Source: Clostridiales bacterium (GTDB taxonomy: Bacteria; Bacillota; Clostridia; Christensenellales; DUVY01). From it: a stretch of DNA of 37,046 bases. Positions 1 through 9,241 of this stretch are shown in pieces. Position numbers and translations under genes: made by a program. Position 1 is the stretch's first letter. Each line of letters starts with the position of its first letter. Location: contig DUVY01000078.1 in the NCBI GenBank assembly GCA_012840805.1, positions 1 to 37,046 on the forward strand, read 5' to 3'. The notes under the pieces are model-generated. The model made no database searches, was not told the origin of the DNA, and worked only from the letters and a program-made list of their open reading frames with translations.

Positions 1-636
1 GGCATAGTCGCTGCCAATAGGGAGATTGATTTGCCAACAGCTTTGCAAATATCCAAAATATTTTTGGAAATAGTAATAGCGCCCTCGTTCTCAAAAGAGG
101 CTTTGGAAGTTTTGACCAAGAAAAAAAATCTAAGACTGCTTCAATTGCCCAATGTCGCCAAGCCATGCCCCGACGCAAAAGATATGAAAAAAGTTTTGGG
201 CGGGCTTCTTATACAAGAAATTGACAGTCAGCTTCTTAACGAAGACGATTTGGAAGCTGTTACCAAAGCAGCGCCTACCAAAGAACTAATGGAAGAGCTA
301 AAATTTGCGTGGAAGATAGTTAAGCATTGCAAGTCAAATGCAATAGCCATTACAGCCAATAAGACAACTTTGGGCTGCGGCATAGGGCAAGTTAACAGGA
401 TTTGGGCTGTCAAGCAAGCGATAGAACATAGCGGCGGTTATGAAAAGACCAAAGGCGCGGTTTTGGCAAGCGACGCCTTTTTTCCGTTTCCCGATTGCGT
501 GGAAGAAGCGTATAAAGCGGGCATCGCGGCTATAATTCAGCCCGGCGGTTCAGTAAGAGACCAAGAAAGCATTGACGCTTGCGACAGATACGGTATCGCG
601 ATGGTGTTTACCAAAATGCGTCATTTTAAGCATTAA
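1..636 (+). CDS. purH: PurH C-terminal part (AICAR transformylase domain), 5' truncated by window edge
   Basis: The frame is open from base 1, so only the last 211 residues of a protein usually about 510-520 long are present. It is the end of bifunctional PurH, which formylates AICAR with 10-formyl-THF and closes the ring to IMP, the last two steps of purine synthesis in the cytoplasm. Recognisable blocks are [14 protein letters not shown], the [11 protein letters not shown] loop, [19 protein letters not shown] and the typical family ending MRHFKH. The N-terminal IMP cyclohydrolase domain lies outside the window. purD follows after 15 bases with its own Shine-Dalgarno sequence, so the genes are probably one transcript. 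The identification is secure; completeness cannot be judged. Confidence 0.96.
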   Translation, partial: GIVAANREIDLPTALQISKIFLEIVIAPSFSKEALEVLTKKKNLRLLQLPNVAKPCPDAKDMKKVLGGLLIQEIDSQLLNEDDLEAVTKAAPTKELMEELKFAWKIVKHCKSNAIAITANKTTLGCGIGQVNRIWAVKQAIEHSGGYEKTKGAVLASDAFFPFPDCVEEAYKAGIAAIIQPGGSVRDQESIDACDRYGIAMVFTKMRHFKH

Positions 637-651
637 TAAAAAGGAGCTACA

Positions 652-1917
652 ATGGCAGACAGATACAATGTTTTGGTAATAGGCGGAGGCGGACGAGAAC
701 ACGCGATTATATGGGTGCTTAGCAAAAGTTCTAAAGTCAATAAGCTGTATTGCTTGCCCGGCAACGCAGGCATAACCCAGCTTGCGCATTGTCAGAACAT
801 CGCTGCGACCGATATAGACGGAATATTGGCTTTTTTGGACGAGCACAAAGATATTAATTATGTGGTAGTCGCGCCCGACGACCCGCTTGCGATGGGTCTT
901 GTGGACATCTTAAACCAAAAAGGGTATATGACCTTTGGTCCCAAAAAGGACGCCGCAATAATAGAAAGTTCTAAGGCTTACGCCAAAAGCCTTATGAAAA
1001 AATACAATATTCCCACAGCCGATTACGAAATTTTTGATAACTATGACAAAGCGATAAAGTATCTCAAAACCGCGAAATATCCTTTGGTGGTAAAAGCCGA
1101 CGGACTGGCTTTGGGCAAAGGCGTTATAATTTGCCAAGATTTTGACACGGCGCAAACAGCCGTTCAAGATATGATAATTGATAAGAAGTTTGGCGCCTCA
1201 GGCAATAAGGTAGTAATAGAAGAATTTATAAAAGGTTTTGAGGTGAGCGTTTTGGCTTTTACAGACGGCCAAACGCTTGTTACAATGCCGCCCAGCCAAG
1301 ACCACAAAAGAGTGTTTGATCAAGACTTAGGTCCCAATACTGGCGGTATGGGAACATTCGCCCCCAGTCCCAAATTTACCAAACAGATGCAAGATTACGC
1401 TTATCATAATATTTTTATGCCGACTATAAAAGCTCTTCAAGCCGAAAATCGCAGCTTTAGCGGCGTTATATTTTTTGGGCTGATTATAGACGGCGACGAT
1501 ATTAAGGTTTTGGAATACAACGCGCGATTTGGCGACCCCGAAGCCCAAAGCGTGTTGCCGCTTCTTAAGACCGATTTGTTTGAAATCTTTTTGGCGATTA
1601 ATGAAAAAAGATTGGACAAAATCAATATAGAATGGAGCGAAGATTGCGCAGTTTGCGTGGTAATGGCCTCAGGCGGCTATCCGGGGCATTACCAAAAAGG
1701 CTATCCCATAGATATAGGCGCGCTGGACGATAACATTTTACTCTTTCACGCCGGCACAGCCATTAAAGACAATAAAATAGTTACCAATGGCGGCAGGGTG
1801 CTGGGCGTGACGGCGATCGCGCAAGACTTATTGTCCGCTAGAGAAAGCGCTTATAAAAATATACAAAAAATCAATTTTATAGATAAACACTTTAGAAAGG
1901 ATATAGGTATTAAATAA
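652..1917 (+). CDS. purD: Phosphoribosylamine-glycine ligase (GAR synthetase)
   Basis: PurD (421 residues, normal length) joins phosphoribosylamine to glycine with ATP to give GAR in cytoplasmic purine synthesis. The N-terminal block VIGGGGREHA is the PurD signature. The ATP-grasp core shows KADGLALGKGV (about residues 147-157) and the metal/ATP block YNARFGDPEAQ (about 288-298). TNGGRVLGVTA marks the C-terminal domain. The ATG at 652 is preceded by AAGGAG with good spacing. It sits 15 bases after purH and its stop is one base before the purL ATG, so coupled translation within a pur operon is likely. Nothing unusual was seen in the protein. Confidence 0.97.
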   Translation: MADRYNVLVIGGGGREHAIIWVLSKSSKVNKLYCLPGNAGITQLAHCQNIAATDIDGILAFLDEHKDINYVVVAPDDPLAMGLVDILNQKGYMTFGPKKDAAIIESSKAYAKSLMKKYNIPTADYEIFDNYDKAIKYLKTAKYPLVVKADGLALGKGVIICQDFDTAQTAVQDMIIDKKFGASGNKVVIEEFIKGFEVSVLAFTDGQTLVTMPPSQDHKRVFDQDLGPNTGGMGTFAPSPKFTKQMQDYAYHNIFMPTIKALQAENRSFSGVIFFGLIIDGDDIKVLEYNARFGDPEAQSVLPLLKTDLFEIFLAINEKRLDKINIEWSEDCAVCVVMASGGYPGHYQKGYPIDIGALDDNILLFHAGTAIKDNKIVTNGGRVLGVTAIAQDLLSARESAYKNIQKINFIDKHFRKDIGIK

Positions 1918-1918
1918 T

Positions 1919-4900
1919 ATGGGACAAAAAATTTATCGTATTTATGTTCAAAAAAAACAAGGATTTGACAACGCCGTGCGACAGTTTCTAACAGAACTAA
2001 ACCAACAATTAGGCCTAAGCTTGCAAGATATTAAGATCTTTTTGCGTTATGATATCGCCGGCTTAGGAGAAGACGAATTCAAAAAAGCGGTTGATTTGGT
2101 TTTGTCTGAATCAACTATAGATATTGTTTATTTTGAGCGTTTGCCCGAGTTTAAAGACTATACAATCTTTGGGGCGGAATTTTTACCCGGTCAATACGAC
2201 CAAAGGGCAGACAACGCCGCCCAATGTATACAGTTATTAACTCAAAAACAAAAACCTCTAATCAAATGTGCCAATATTTACGCGATAAAGGGCGCGGATA
2301 ATAATGAATTGAAAAAAATTCAAAATTATATAATTAATCCTGTTGAGTCAAGGCTTTGCGATTTAGAAAAGCCCAATACATTGGCTCAACAAAATTCCGA
2401 GCCAAAACCGATTAAGACAATAGACGGTTTTATTGATATGGACAAAAAGGCTTTGGAAAAATTCCATTCACAGCGCGGCTTCGCGATGAGCGTGAAAGAT
2501 TTGGAAATGGTTCGTCAGCATTTCAAAGCCGAAGACCGCAACCCCAATGAAGCCGAGCTAAAAATCATTGACACCTATTGGTCCGACCATTGCAGGCACA
2601 CCACTTTTTTGACCCAAATAACAGACATCAAAATCAACAGCGATAATCCGCACCTTAAAAAAGCCTACCAAAAATACCAAGAATTGTTTAACAAACACAA
2701 TTCCCGATGCCCTGATAAATATCAATGCCTTATGGACATAGCGACAATAGCCGTAAAAGAATTAAAAGCGCAAGGCAAGCTTGACAATCTAGACGAGTCC
2801 GACGAAATCAATGCTTGTTCGATTAAGCTAAAAGCCAATATAGACGGTCAAGAAGAAGATTGGATTGTTATGTTCAAAAACGAAACCCATAACCATCCCA
2901 CAGAAATAGAGCCTTTTGGCGGGGCGGCGACTTGCTTAGGCGGCGCGATTAGAGACCCGCTAAGCGGCAGGGTTTATGTATATCAAGCCATGCGCATAAC
3001 GGGCGCGGCTGACCCGACTGCGCCGATAGAGGCAACGCTTCAAGGCAAATTGCCCCAAAGAACGCTCACTCGCGCGGCGGCGGCAGGCTATTCTTCTTAT
3101 GGCAACCAAATAGGACTTAACACAGGTCTAGTAAAAGAGATATATCATCCTAATTATGTAGCCAAAAGAATGGAAGCGGGATTTGTGGTAGGAGCCGCGC
3201 CTGCTAGCAATATAATAAGAAAAAAGCCCGACTCTGGCGATATAGTCGTATTGCTAGGCGGAAAAACGGGCAGGGACGGAATAGGCGGCGCTACGGGCTC
3301 GTCAAAAGCTCATACGGCTGATGTTTTTGAAACAGCGGGCGCCGAAGTCCAAAAAGGCAATCCGTTGTTAGAAAGAAATATTCAAAGGTTATTCAAAAAC
3401 CCGTCCGTTACAAGATTAATCAAAAAATGCAACGACTTTGGAGCGGGCGGCATATCTGTGGCGATAGGCGAGTTGGCGGACGGCTTAGAAATCTATTTAG
3501 ACCGCGTTCCCGTAAAGTATGAAGGACTTAACGCTTTGGAGCTCGCGATTTCGGAATCTCAAGAGCGAATGGCGCTTGTAATAGCCGAGCAAGATTTCGA
3601 TGTTTTGAAGCATTACGCCGATTTAGAAAATTTAGATGCGACGCCTGTCGCTAAGGTCAACAACAGCAACAGAATGACTATGTATTTTAACGGTCAAAAA
3701 GTCATAGATATAGACCGCAATCTATTGAACACTAACGGCGCAAGGCAATATACAAAGGTTGAGATGCAAGAAGATACAAAAAATATCTTTGACACGCAAA
3801 AAGATATTACCGAGTTTTTGAAAGACAACGACTACAAGGCGGCGGTTTTGAAAAAATTATCCTCCCTCAACATTTGCTCGCAAAAAGGTCTGATTGAGAT
3901 GTTTGACTCCACGATAGGCGCATCCAATATAATTATGCCGCTTGGCGGGCAAAAACAATTGACCCCGTCCGAATGCATGGTTTGCAAATTGCCCGTAGGA
4001 AATGACCAGCAAACAACGACAGCGACCGTCGCGTCGTGGGGCTATAACCCATATATGATGTCCCAAAGCCCGTTTATGGGCGCTGTATATTCGGTGGTTT
4101 TGAGCGTTATGCGGGCAATTAGCGGCGGCGCCGATCCCGAATCTATCAGGCTGACTTTTCAGGAATATTTTTTAAGATTAGGACAAGACCCAAAACGCTG
4201 GGGAATACCTACGGCGGCGTTGCTCGGCGCATTATACGCCCAATTAGGTCTTCAAATGGGCGCTATAGGCGGCAAAGACTCAATGAGCGGAACTTTTGAG
4301 GATATTGATGTTCCGCCCACGCTGATATCTTTCGCGTTGGGGCTTACCGACTGCCGATATAACAATGTAACCAATGTCTTAAAAGAGCCCAACCAAGAAA
4401 TTATTTGGCTGAAGTTAAAAAGAGACGGTTTTGGAATGCCCGATTTCGATTATATCAACAGGCTTCTAAGAGTATTACATAACAATATCAAATCAGGCGC
4501 TATCAATTATATTCAAGTTATAGAAAATGGCGGAGCGGCTATCGCGGCAATTAAGTCCGCGCTATCCAACGGTCTAGGAGTTAATTTTTATATCGCCGCG
4601 CCTGAAATCTTTGATAATTTCGCGGGAGATTGCTTAATAACGGTTCAAGATTTGTCTATTTTGGACGGCTTTGAATACCAAAAACTAGGCGTTACGGTTT
4701 TAGGAGATACCGTTATTAATAATCAAAAAATAACTTTGGACGAAATTATTCAAAGCTATACATCGACTTTAGAAGAAGTATTTCCCACAAAAGCGGAGTC
4801 CGCCGAAGAAGTCAAAACTATTAATTATTTTGGAAAAGACTATCCAAAACAAAGCAAATATACCTTCGCTCGTCCCCGTGTGTTTATACCTATTGTTTTA

Positions 4901-5665
4901 GGCGCAAACGGCGAATATGATATGGAACGTGCGTTCAGGTCGGTCGGCGCGGAAGTTGTCTCATTTTTGCTAAGAACTCGCTCGCCACAAGACATCAAAG
5001 ATTCTATAAAAGAAATGGCGAAGATTATCAAAAACAGTCAAATCATAGCGATTCCGGGCGGAATCTCAAGCATAGACGATACAGGCGGGTCGGGCAAATT
5101 TGTAGCCGCGGTTTTCCAAGACCCTATCTTAAGCGAGGCTGTAAGGGAACTGATTAGTGACCGCGACGGGCTAATTATAGGCGTAGGCAGCGGTTTTCAG
5201 GCGTTATTAAAGCTTGGTCTTTTGCCGTTTGGTCAGATATCGCGGCCCAACTCAAGTAGCCCGACTTTGACAATCAACAACATCAACCGCCATATATCAA
5301 CTATCGCGAGAGTTAGAATATCTTCCGCAAAGTCGCCTTGGCTTGCGGGAGTTAAAGCGGGAGATATATTCGGCGCGCCGATATCCACCGCCGAAGGCAG
5401 ATTTACCGCAAGCATAGAAGACTTGCGAAAAATGGAGCAAAACGGACAGATTTTCAGCCAATTTGTAGATGACCTAGGCAATCCGAGTGCCGATACGCCT
5501 TATAACCCGACAGGGTCAATTTGGGCTATTGAAGGCATCATAAGCCCCGACGGTAAAATATTAGGCAGATTGGGTCATATAGAACGCTACCTGTCGGAAT
5601 ATAAAAATATTGATTTGTCTATGGACCAAAAAATATTTGAATCGGGAATAAATTATTTTAAATAA
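1919..5665 (+). CDS. purL: Single-chain FGAM synthase (PurL with fused PurQ-like domain); glutaminase site degenerate
   Basis: The 1248-residue protein has the one-chain architecture of clostridial/streptococcal FGAM synthases, which convert FGAR, ATP and glutamine to FGAM. The synthase half is intact: DTYWSDHCRHTTF (about residues 219-231), the FKNETHNHPTEIEPFGG block, and GGKDSMSGTF in the second repeat. The class I glutaminase-like domain starts near residue 980 (RPRVFIPIVLGANGEYD). In active relatives the nucleophile sits in a GICNGFQ-type block and the His in VSHGEG. Here these read GVGSGFQ (Gly1090) and ISTAEG (Thr1157), with only the Glu (1159) kept. The domain therefore should not hydrolyse glutamine. 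The enzyme may use free ammonia or a separate PurQ (inference). The gene ends the operon and a terminator follows. Confidence 0.95.
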   Translation: MGQKIYRIYVQKKQGFDNAVRQFLTELNQQLGLSLQDIKIFLRYDIAGLGEDEFKKAVDLVLSESTIDIVYFERLPEFKDYTIFGAEFLPGQYDQRADNAAQCIQLLTQKQKPLIKCANIYAIKGADNNELKKIQNYIINPVESRLCDLEKPNTLAQQNSEPKPIKTIDGFIDMDKKALEKFHSQRGFAMSVKDLEMVRQHFKAEDRNPNEAELKIIDTYWSDHCRHTTFLTQITDIKINSDNPHLKKAYQKYQELFNKHNSRCPDKYQCLMDIATIAVKELKAQGKLDNLDESDEINACSIKLKANIDGQEEDWIVMFKNETHNHPTEIEPFGGAATCLGGAIRDPLSGRVYVYQAMRITGAADPTAPIEATLQGKLPQRTLTRAAAAGYSSYGNQIGLNTGLVKEIYHPNYVAKRMEAGFVVGAAPASNIIRKKPDSGDIVVLLGGKTGRDGIGGATGSSKAHTADVFETAGAEVQKGNPLLERNIQRLFKNPSVTRLIKKCNDFGAGGISVAIGELADGLEIYLDRVPVKYEGLNALELAISESQERMALVIAEQDFDVLKHYADLENLDATPVAKVNNSNRMTMYFNGQKVIDIDRNLLNTNGARQYTKVEMQEDTKNIFDTQKDITEFLKDNDYKAAVLKKLSSLNICSQKGLIEMFDSTIGASNIIMPLGGQKQLTPSECMVCKLPVGNDQQTTTATVASWGYNPYMMSQSPFMGAVYSVVLSVMRAISGGADPESIRLTFQEYFLRLGQDPKRWGIPTAALLGALYAQLGLQMGAIGGKDSMSGTFEDIDVPPTLISFALGLTDCRYNNVTNVLKEPNQEIIWLKLKRDGFGMPDFDYINRLLRVLHNNIKSGAINYIQVIENGGAAIAAIKSALSNGLGVNFYIAAPEIFDNFAGDCLITVQDLSILDGFEYQKLGVTVLGDTVINNQKITLDEIIQSYTSTLEEVFPTKAESAEEVKTINYFGKDYPKQSKYTFARPRVFIPIVLGANGEYDMERAFRSVGAEVVSFLLRTRSPQDIKDSIKEMAKIIKNSQIIAIPGGISSIDDTGGSGKFVAAVFQDPILSEAVRELISDRDGLIIGVGSGFQALLKLGLLPFGQISRPNSSSPTLTINNINRHISTIARVRISSAKSPWLAGVKAGDIFGAPISTAEGRFTASIEDLRKMEQNGQIFSQFVDDLGNPSADTPYNPTGSIWAIEGIISPDGKILGRLGHIERYLSEYKNIDLSMDQKIFESGINYFK

Positions 5666-5721
5666 ACTAAAGAGTTTTTTAAACTTTATTGATAAAATCT
5701 TGTTTATATGTTATCATAAAT

Positions 5722-5750
5722 AAAAGCCGAAATTTTTATTTCGGTTTTTA
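5722..5750 (+). terminator. Rho-independent terminator after purL
   Basis: The inverted repeat ccgaaat (5727-5733) / atttcgg (5738-5744) has a four-T loop and is followed by a T-rich tract. It lies 57 bases after the purL stop and would end the purine operon. Confidence 0.8.
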
Positions 5751-5777
5751 TATTAATTTTTTGATCTTTTATATATT

Positions 5778-6371
5778 ATGGTAATAACGATGTCCAAATA
5801 CATCTTAATAGGCATATTATCGGGTGTTTGCCTAATAGTTTTGGCGGGCGCGAGTTTTATATTGGCTATAATCATACGGCATCAGCGCCGTTTGAAATAT
5901 TCTATAACAATAATACCGCTAAAGACCAACAAATTCTTTTATTGGTTATTGGACATCTTTTTGGCGTTGATTATGGTTTTGCTGGGTTTTATTTTCGCCA
6001 AACCCCAAGACAGCGGCTTAGTTCAAGAATTATATACAATTTGGGGCATGGCAACGGGCGAGATAAGGATAGTATTGAGTATTCTAATGTTTATCAATCT
6101 TTGTTGCCTCGCGATATCCATAGTGCTTACATACGCCAAAAGCGCGGTAGTCAACGACGGAATTTATACTGCCATTTATTTTTTGGATTGGAATCATTTG
6201 TATGATTTTTATTTTGAAAAAAAGGGCAACAAGGTTATTGTATCCAATAACAGAAACGGCGCCCTGACTCTGTCGGGAACAAGCGCGCCCCTAAAGTTTG
6301 ACCCCGCCGACCGCGAAAAACTAAAATTTTTGTTAAACAAAAATAAAAACAAATTCGTATCCAAAAATTAA
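5778..6371 (+). CDS. Membrane protein of unknown function, three predicted helices
   Basis: I do not recognise this 197-residue protein. It shows three hydrophobic segments (about residues 7-32, 52-73 and 95-120) and then a soluble tail of about 75 residues rich in aromatic and charged residues (LDWNHLYDFYFEKKGNKV). The layout of a few helices plus a short tail reacting to an envelope-side or cytoplasmic signal is seen in several DUF families, but no assignment is made. The start is uncertain: ATG at 5778 and ATG at 5790 are both in frame and neither has a clear Shine-Dalgarno sequence. It follows the purL terminator, so it is probably transcribed separately. An overlapping frame inside it (5828-6205) is taken as a shadow. 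Confidence 0.7.
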   Translation: MVITMSKYILIGILSGVCLIVLAGASFILAIIIRHQRRLKYSITIIPLKTNKFFYWLLDIFLALIMVLLGFIFAKPQDSGLVQELYTIWGMATGEIRIVLSILMFINLCCLAISIVLTYAKSAVVNDGIYTAIYFLDWNHLYDFYFEKKGNKVIVSNNRNGALTLSGTSAPLKFDPADREKLKFLLNKNKNKFVSKN

Positions 6372-6390
6372 TTTGAGTAAATATAACAAA

Positions 6391-6418
6391 TTGTGACCAA
6401 ATCAGTATAAAATATTAT
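6391..6418 (+). promoter_or_regulatory. Possible promoter for the small basic protein
   Basis: TTGTGA (6391-6396) and TATTAT (6413-6418) are separated by 16 bases, about 50 bases before the start codon at 6470. The region is AT-rich, so chance matches are possible. Confidence 0.35.
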
Positions 6419-6469
6419 ATAATTAAAGAGTCCAAAAAAGATTTTTGTGTATAAATATTAGGAGAAAAG

Positions 6470-6730
6470 ATGACTGAAGGCGCCAACAAAAGAGGAATGA
6501 AATCGGTCTTAAGAAAAATTATAAAAGGCAAAAGCGCGGGTGCGCAATCTACCGCTAATGGTTCTCTCACCGCAAAAAAAAGCGCCGCCGCGATAATGAG
6601 CGCCCAAGACGAAATACCTTTCGCGTGGAAAGGCGATGTATTCGCGCGAAGAAAAGGCAAAAGGTCGTCTTATAGATTAATAAAAAAAATAACCAACCAA
6701 ATCAAGCCCAAAACTTCCAAAAACGATTAA
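6470..6730 (+). CDS. Small, strongly basic protein of unknown function (86 aa)
   Basis: The ATG is preceded by AGGAGA at proper spacing, which is the main reason to accept this gene. The protein is hydrophilic, without membrane segment or signal peptide, and unusually rich in Lys and Arg (a K/R-rich beginning, an Ala/Ser-rich middle, then WKGDVFARRKGKRSS and a lysine-rich end). Nucleic-acid or ribosome association would fit that composition but is only a guess. Its stop overlaps the stop of the convergent lipoprotein gene at 6727. The opposite frame (6415-6660) has no ribosome-binding site. It could still be a chance frame. Confidence 0.55.
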   Translation: MTEGANKRGMKSVLRKIIKGKSAGAQSTANGSLTAKKSAAAIMSAQDEIPFAWKGDVFARRKGKRSSYRLIKKITNQIKPKTSKND

Positions 6731-8022
6731 ACCCCAAAATAATAGGGCATAGCTTTTAATAACATAACTTTTATATCCATATCGTCTTTTATCCCTTTTG
6801 TATTGCTTGCTATTACTAAATAATCTTTTTCTATACAAAAAGCCATTATTTTATCGGTAACTTTTAAGTCCATAATTTTTATATTATAGTTGTTCGTTAT
6901 AATTAGTTTTTGATTGTTATTGTCTTGACTCAGCGCCGCGGTTATATATTGATTTTTAAAATATTTATAAGGCGCTGCAAGTTCTTGATTTAAGTTTTTT
7001 AGCCAAGCTATATGTTTATCGTCAATCAAATAATAACTTGGTTTTTGGGAATTAAAAAACACGGTCGCGTAATTTTGATTGGGTATAATACGAGCGCTTA
7101 TAATATTATCCTTTGATAAATGGCGTAGGTTTTGGAATTTGCCGTTTTCAAAAAAACAATACGCTGCTGTATTGTCTTGTGTTTCCTTGGCAAAAATCAA
7201 TAGAGCTTTATCGCCCAAAGACGCTACATCCAAAAGCCGATACGCGAGCATAGGGTTTTCTAAATTATGATAGACATATTGGCTTTTGGTAATGTCTATC
7301 ATAACAGGATAAGAATATTTTATCGCGACCGCGTTAATCCAAATATTAATGCTGTCTTTATTTTGAACATAGCCTATATATTTAAGGTCCGAGCTTTTTA
7401 CAATCCTTTGATAATTTTGCCGATTAAGATTAATATCCAATTGTTCTATAAACAAGTTTCTGGTATCGTAAACGCTATCAAAATTTTGCCCGATTATAAA
7501 AATTTTGTTATCCCTATGTATCAAATCAAGCGCGTATTCGTCCAAAAGACCGCTACCCAAAACCCTATAATTTGATTGCCCGTTATTGAGATTAATTTTA
7601 TATAAAACCACGCTTTTTGTCTTTAAGGCGCAATCGGATAAAACAAAAAGATAATCGCCTATTATTATCGACTTTACAAAACTGTTTTGCTTATCGGAAG
7701 CGGCAAAGGACCATATATTTTTTAATTCTCCGTCAAAGCCTATTTTTCCTAAAAAAAGTTTTTGCCCCAATTTAGAAGAAGTAAAATCGCGGTCATAAGA
7801 ATTACTCTCGCCTATAATATAAATAAAACCGTCATAGCAAAATACATCTTTTACGGCGTCATCCTTGCTTCCGCCGATTATTGTCTGCCATAAAGCAAAA
7901 GGATAAGGGTATATCGCGGGCTTGCCGTAATCCCAAACAACATTGTTTTGGGGCGTTTTGGCGCAGGAGAAGATTATCAAAAATAAAACAGCGAGAAAAC
8001 ATAACTTAAAAAATTTACGCAT
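6727..8022 (-). CDS. Lipoprotein of unknown function, possible beta-propeller
   Basis: The 431-residue protein begins with a basic n-region, a hydrophobic stretch and a lipobox-like IIFSC with Cys20, so it is likely anchored outside the membrane. The first repeat-like unit (WQTIIGGSKDDAVKDV followed by GFIYIIGESNS) resembles units of extracellular beta-propeller proteins. The rest is made of alternating hydrophobic strands with Tyr/Asn-rich turns, also fitting a propeller. No enzyme motif was found. It starts 17 bases downstream of the murG stop on the same strand and may be co-transcribed. No clear Shine-Dalgarno sequence precedes the ATG. Ligand and role are unknown. Confidence 0.8.
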   Translation of the reverse strand: MRKFFKLCFLAVLFLIIFSCAKTPQNNVVWDYGKPAIYPYPFALWQTIIGGSKDDAVKDVFCYDGFIYIIGESNSYDRDFTSSKLGQKLFLGKIGFDGELKNIWSFAASDKQNSFVKSIIIGDYLFVLSDCALKTKSVVLYKINLNNGQSNYRVLGSGLLDEYALDLIHRDNKIFIIGQNFDSVYDTRNLFIEQLDINLNRQNYQRIVKSSDLKYIGYVQNKDSINIWINAVAIKYSYPVMIDITKSQYVYHNLENPMLAYRLLDVASLGDKALLIFAKETQDNTAAYCFFENGKFQNLRHLSKDNIISARIIPNQNYATVFFNSQKPSYYLIDDKHIAWLKNLNQELAAPYKYFKNQYITAALSQDNNNQKLIITNNYNIKIMDLKVTDKIMAFCIEKDYLVIASNTKGIKDDMDIKVMLLKAMPYYFGV

Positions 8023-8039
8023 TTTTTTATAAAAACCAA

Positions 8040-9089
8040 TTATTTTATTGCGTCGGATAAAATTTCTAATATCTTTAATCTACCGTCGGGATATTTGATG
8101 TTTCGCATATTATGAATATATCGCTGTCTTTGGGCGTCTAAAGATACAATATTATCATACAAACTTTGGGGCGTTAGATCTTCTTGAAGCAGCATTTTGG
8201 CAAGTCCTTGATCATTAAAATATTTCGCGTTTTGAATTTGGTCGCCGCGAGATTGATTTTTGGGCAAGGGGATTAACAGCATAGGCTTTTTTAACGCAAC
8301 TAATTCGCTTATCGCCGTGGAACCCGCGCGGCTTACCGCGATATCGCTTGCCGCGTATATATCGTTAATGTTTTTGCAAAACTCAAGCTGATGATATCCT
8401 TGATAGTTATATCTGGCGTCTATATTGCCTTTGCCTGTAATATGTATAATATCGAATTTTATAATAAGTTTATCTATAATCTGTCTTAATGTTTCATTGA
8501 TTTTTTTTGAGCCTTGAGAGCCGCCCATTACAAGCAAAACTTTTCGTCTGCCGATTTTTAATTGGTCAAAAATTTTTTGTTTATTGCCCTTATATATTTG
8601 CGACCTTAAGGGCATACCCGTATAGATCCCTTTTTTTAGCTTCAAATTATCAAAAGTCAAAAAAACCTTGTCCGCTTTGGGCAAACACAATTTATTGGCA
8701 AGCCCCAAACTCATATCCGACTCGTGAATAAAAACCTTGCAGTCTTTGGGCGCAGCCCATACCACAGGAACAGCGGCATAACCGCCCTTAGAAAAAATTA
8801 CATCGGGTCTTATCTTTTTCATAAGTTTTCGGGCTTGAAAAAAACCTTGCGTTAATTTAAAAGGTATAGCGAGGTTTTTGGGCGATAGCGAGCGTCTTAA
8901 TTTTGCGCAAACAATCTCATGATAAATAACATCGGGCAAATTCGTCATCAGGCTTTTTTCCATTCCGCCCACCGAGCCTATATAATGGATTTCGTCAAAA
9001 ATCGTTTTTAACCCGTCAATCAAGGCTAGATGCGGCATTATATGACCCGCTGTGCCGCCGCCGCATAAGACTATTTTTGCTTTTCGCAT
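8040..9089 (-). CDS. murG: UDP-GlcNAc:lipid I GlcNAc transferase MurG
   Basis: MurG adds GlcNAc to undecaprenyl-PP-MurNAc-pentapeptide to make lipid II at the inner face of the membrane. The 349 residues match the usual length. Visible motifs are the N-terminal G-loop GGGTAGHIMPH (family GGGTGGHxxP, here with Ala), FSKGGYAAVPVVWAA, HESDMSLGLANK, the second G-loop VMGGSQGSKKIN, and the UDP-GlcNAc site VSRAGSTAISELVALKKPMLLIPLP followed by DQIQNA. Unlike in many genomes it is not inside a division/cell-wall cluster. It stands divergent from galU with only the unknown lipoprotein downstream. The ATG has no obvious ribosome-binding site. Confidence 0.94.
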   Translation of the reverse strand: MRKAKIVLCGGGTAGHIMPHLALIDGLKTIFDEIHYIGSVGGMEKSLMTNLPDVIYHEIVCAKLRRSLSPKNLAIPFKLTQGFFQARKLMKKIRPDVIFSKGGYAAVPVVWAAPKDCKVFIHESDMSLGLANKLCLPKADKVFLTFDNLKLKKGIYTGMPLRSQIYKGNKQKIFDQLKIGRRKVLLVMGGSQGSKKINETLRQIIDKLIIKFDIIHITGKGNIDARYNYQGYHQLEFCKNINDIYAASDIAVSRAGSTAISELVALKKPMLLIPLPKNQSRGDQIQNAKYFNDQGLAKMLLQEDLTPQSLYDNIVSLDAQRQRYIHNMRNIKYPDGRLKILEILSDAIK

Positions 9090-9157
9090 ATTAATATTCT
9101 ATGCCAGCTATCTTGAATTTATTGGAAAATGTCTCACATTAAATCCCCTTTTTAGAT

Positions 9158-9186
9158 TTGTGTTGCTAAAAGACCTACCGTATAGT
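9158..9186 (+). promoter_or_regulatory. Probable galU promoter
   Basis: TTGTGT (9158-9163) and TATAGT (9181-9186) are spaced by 17 bases, about 50 bases ahead of the galU start. Confidence 0.5.
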
Positions 9187-9241
9187 AAAATAACTCTTAT
9201 AGTTTAAGTTTTTTCAAAAGCAATTTTTAAGGAGCAAACAA

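Noticed and set aside
5828-6205. Open frame of 125 codons overlapping the membrane protein gene in another frame
   Set aside because: It has no ribosome-binding site and lies inside a frame with clear membrane segments; judged a shadow.
9089-9124. Possible leaderless start of murG (TAGAAT-like -10 placed so that transcription would begin at the ATG)
   Set aside because: No acceptable -35 or extended -10 accompanies it, so the case is too weak in AT-rich sequence.
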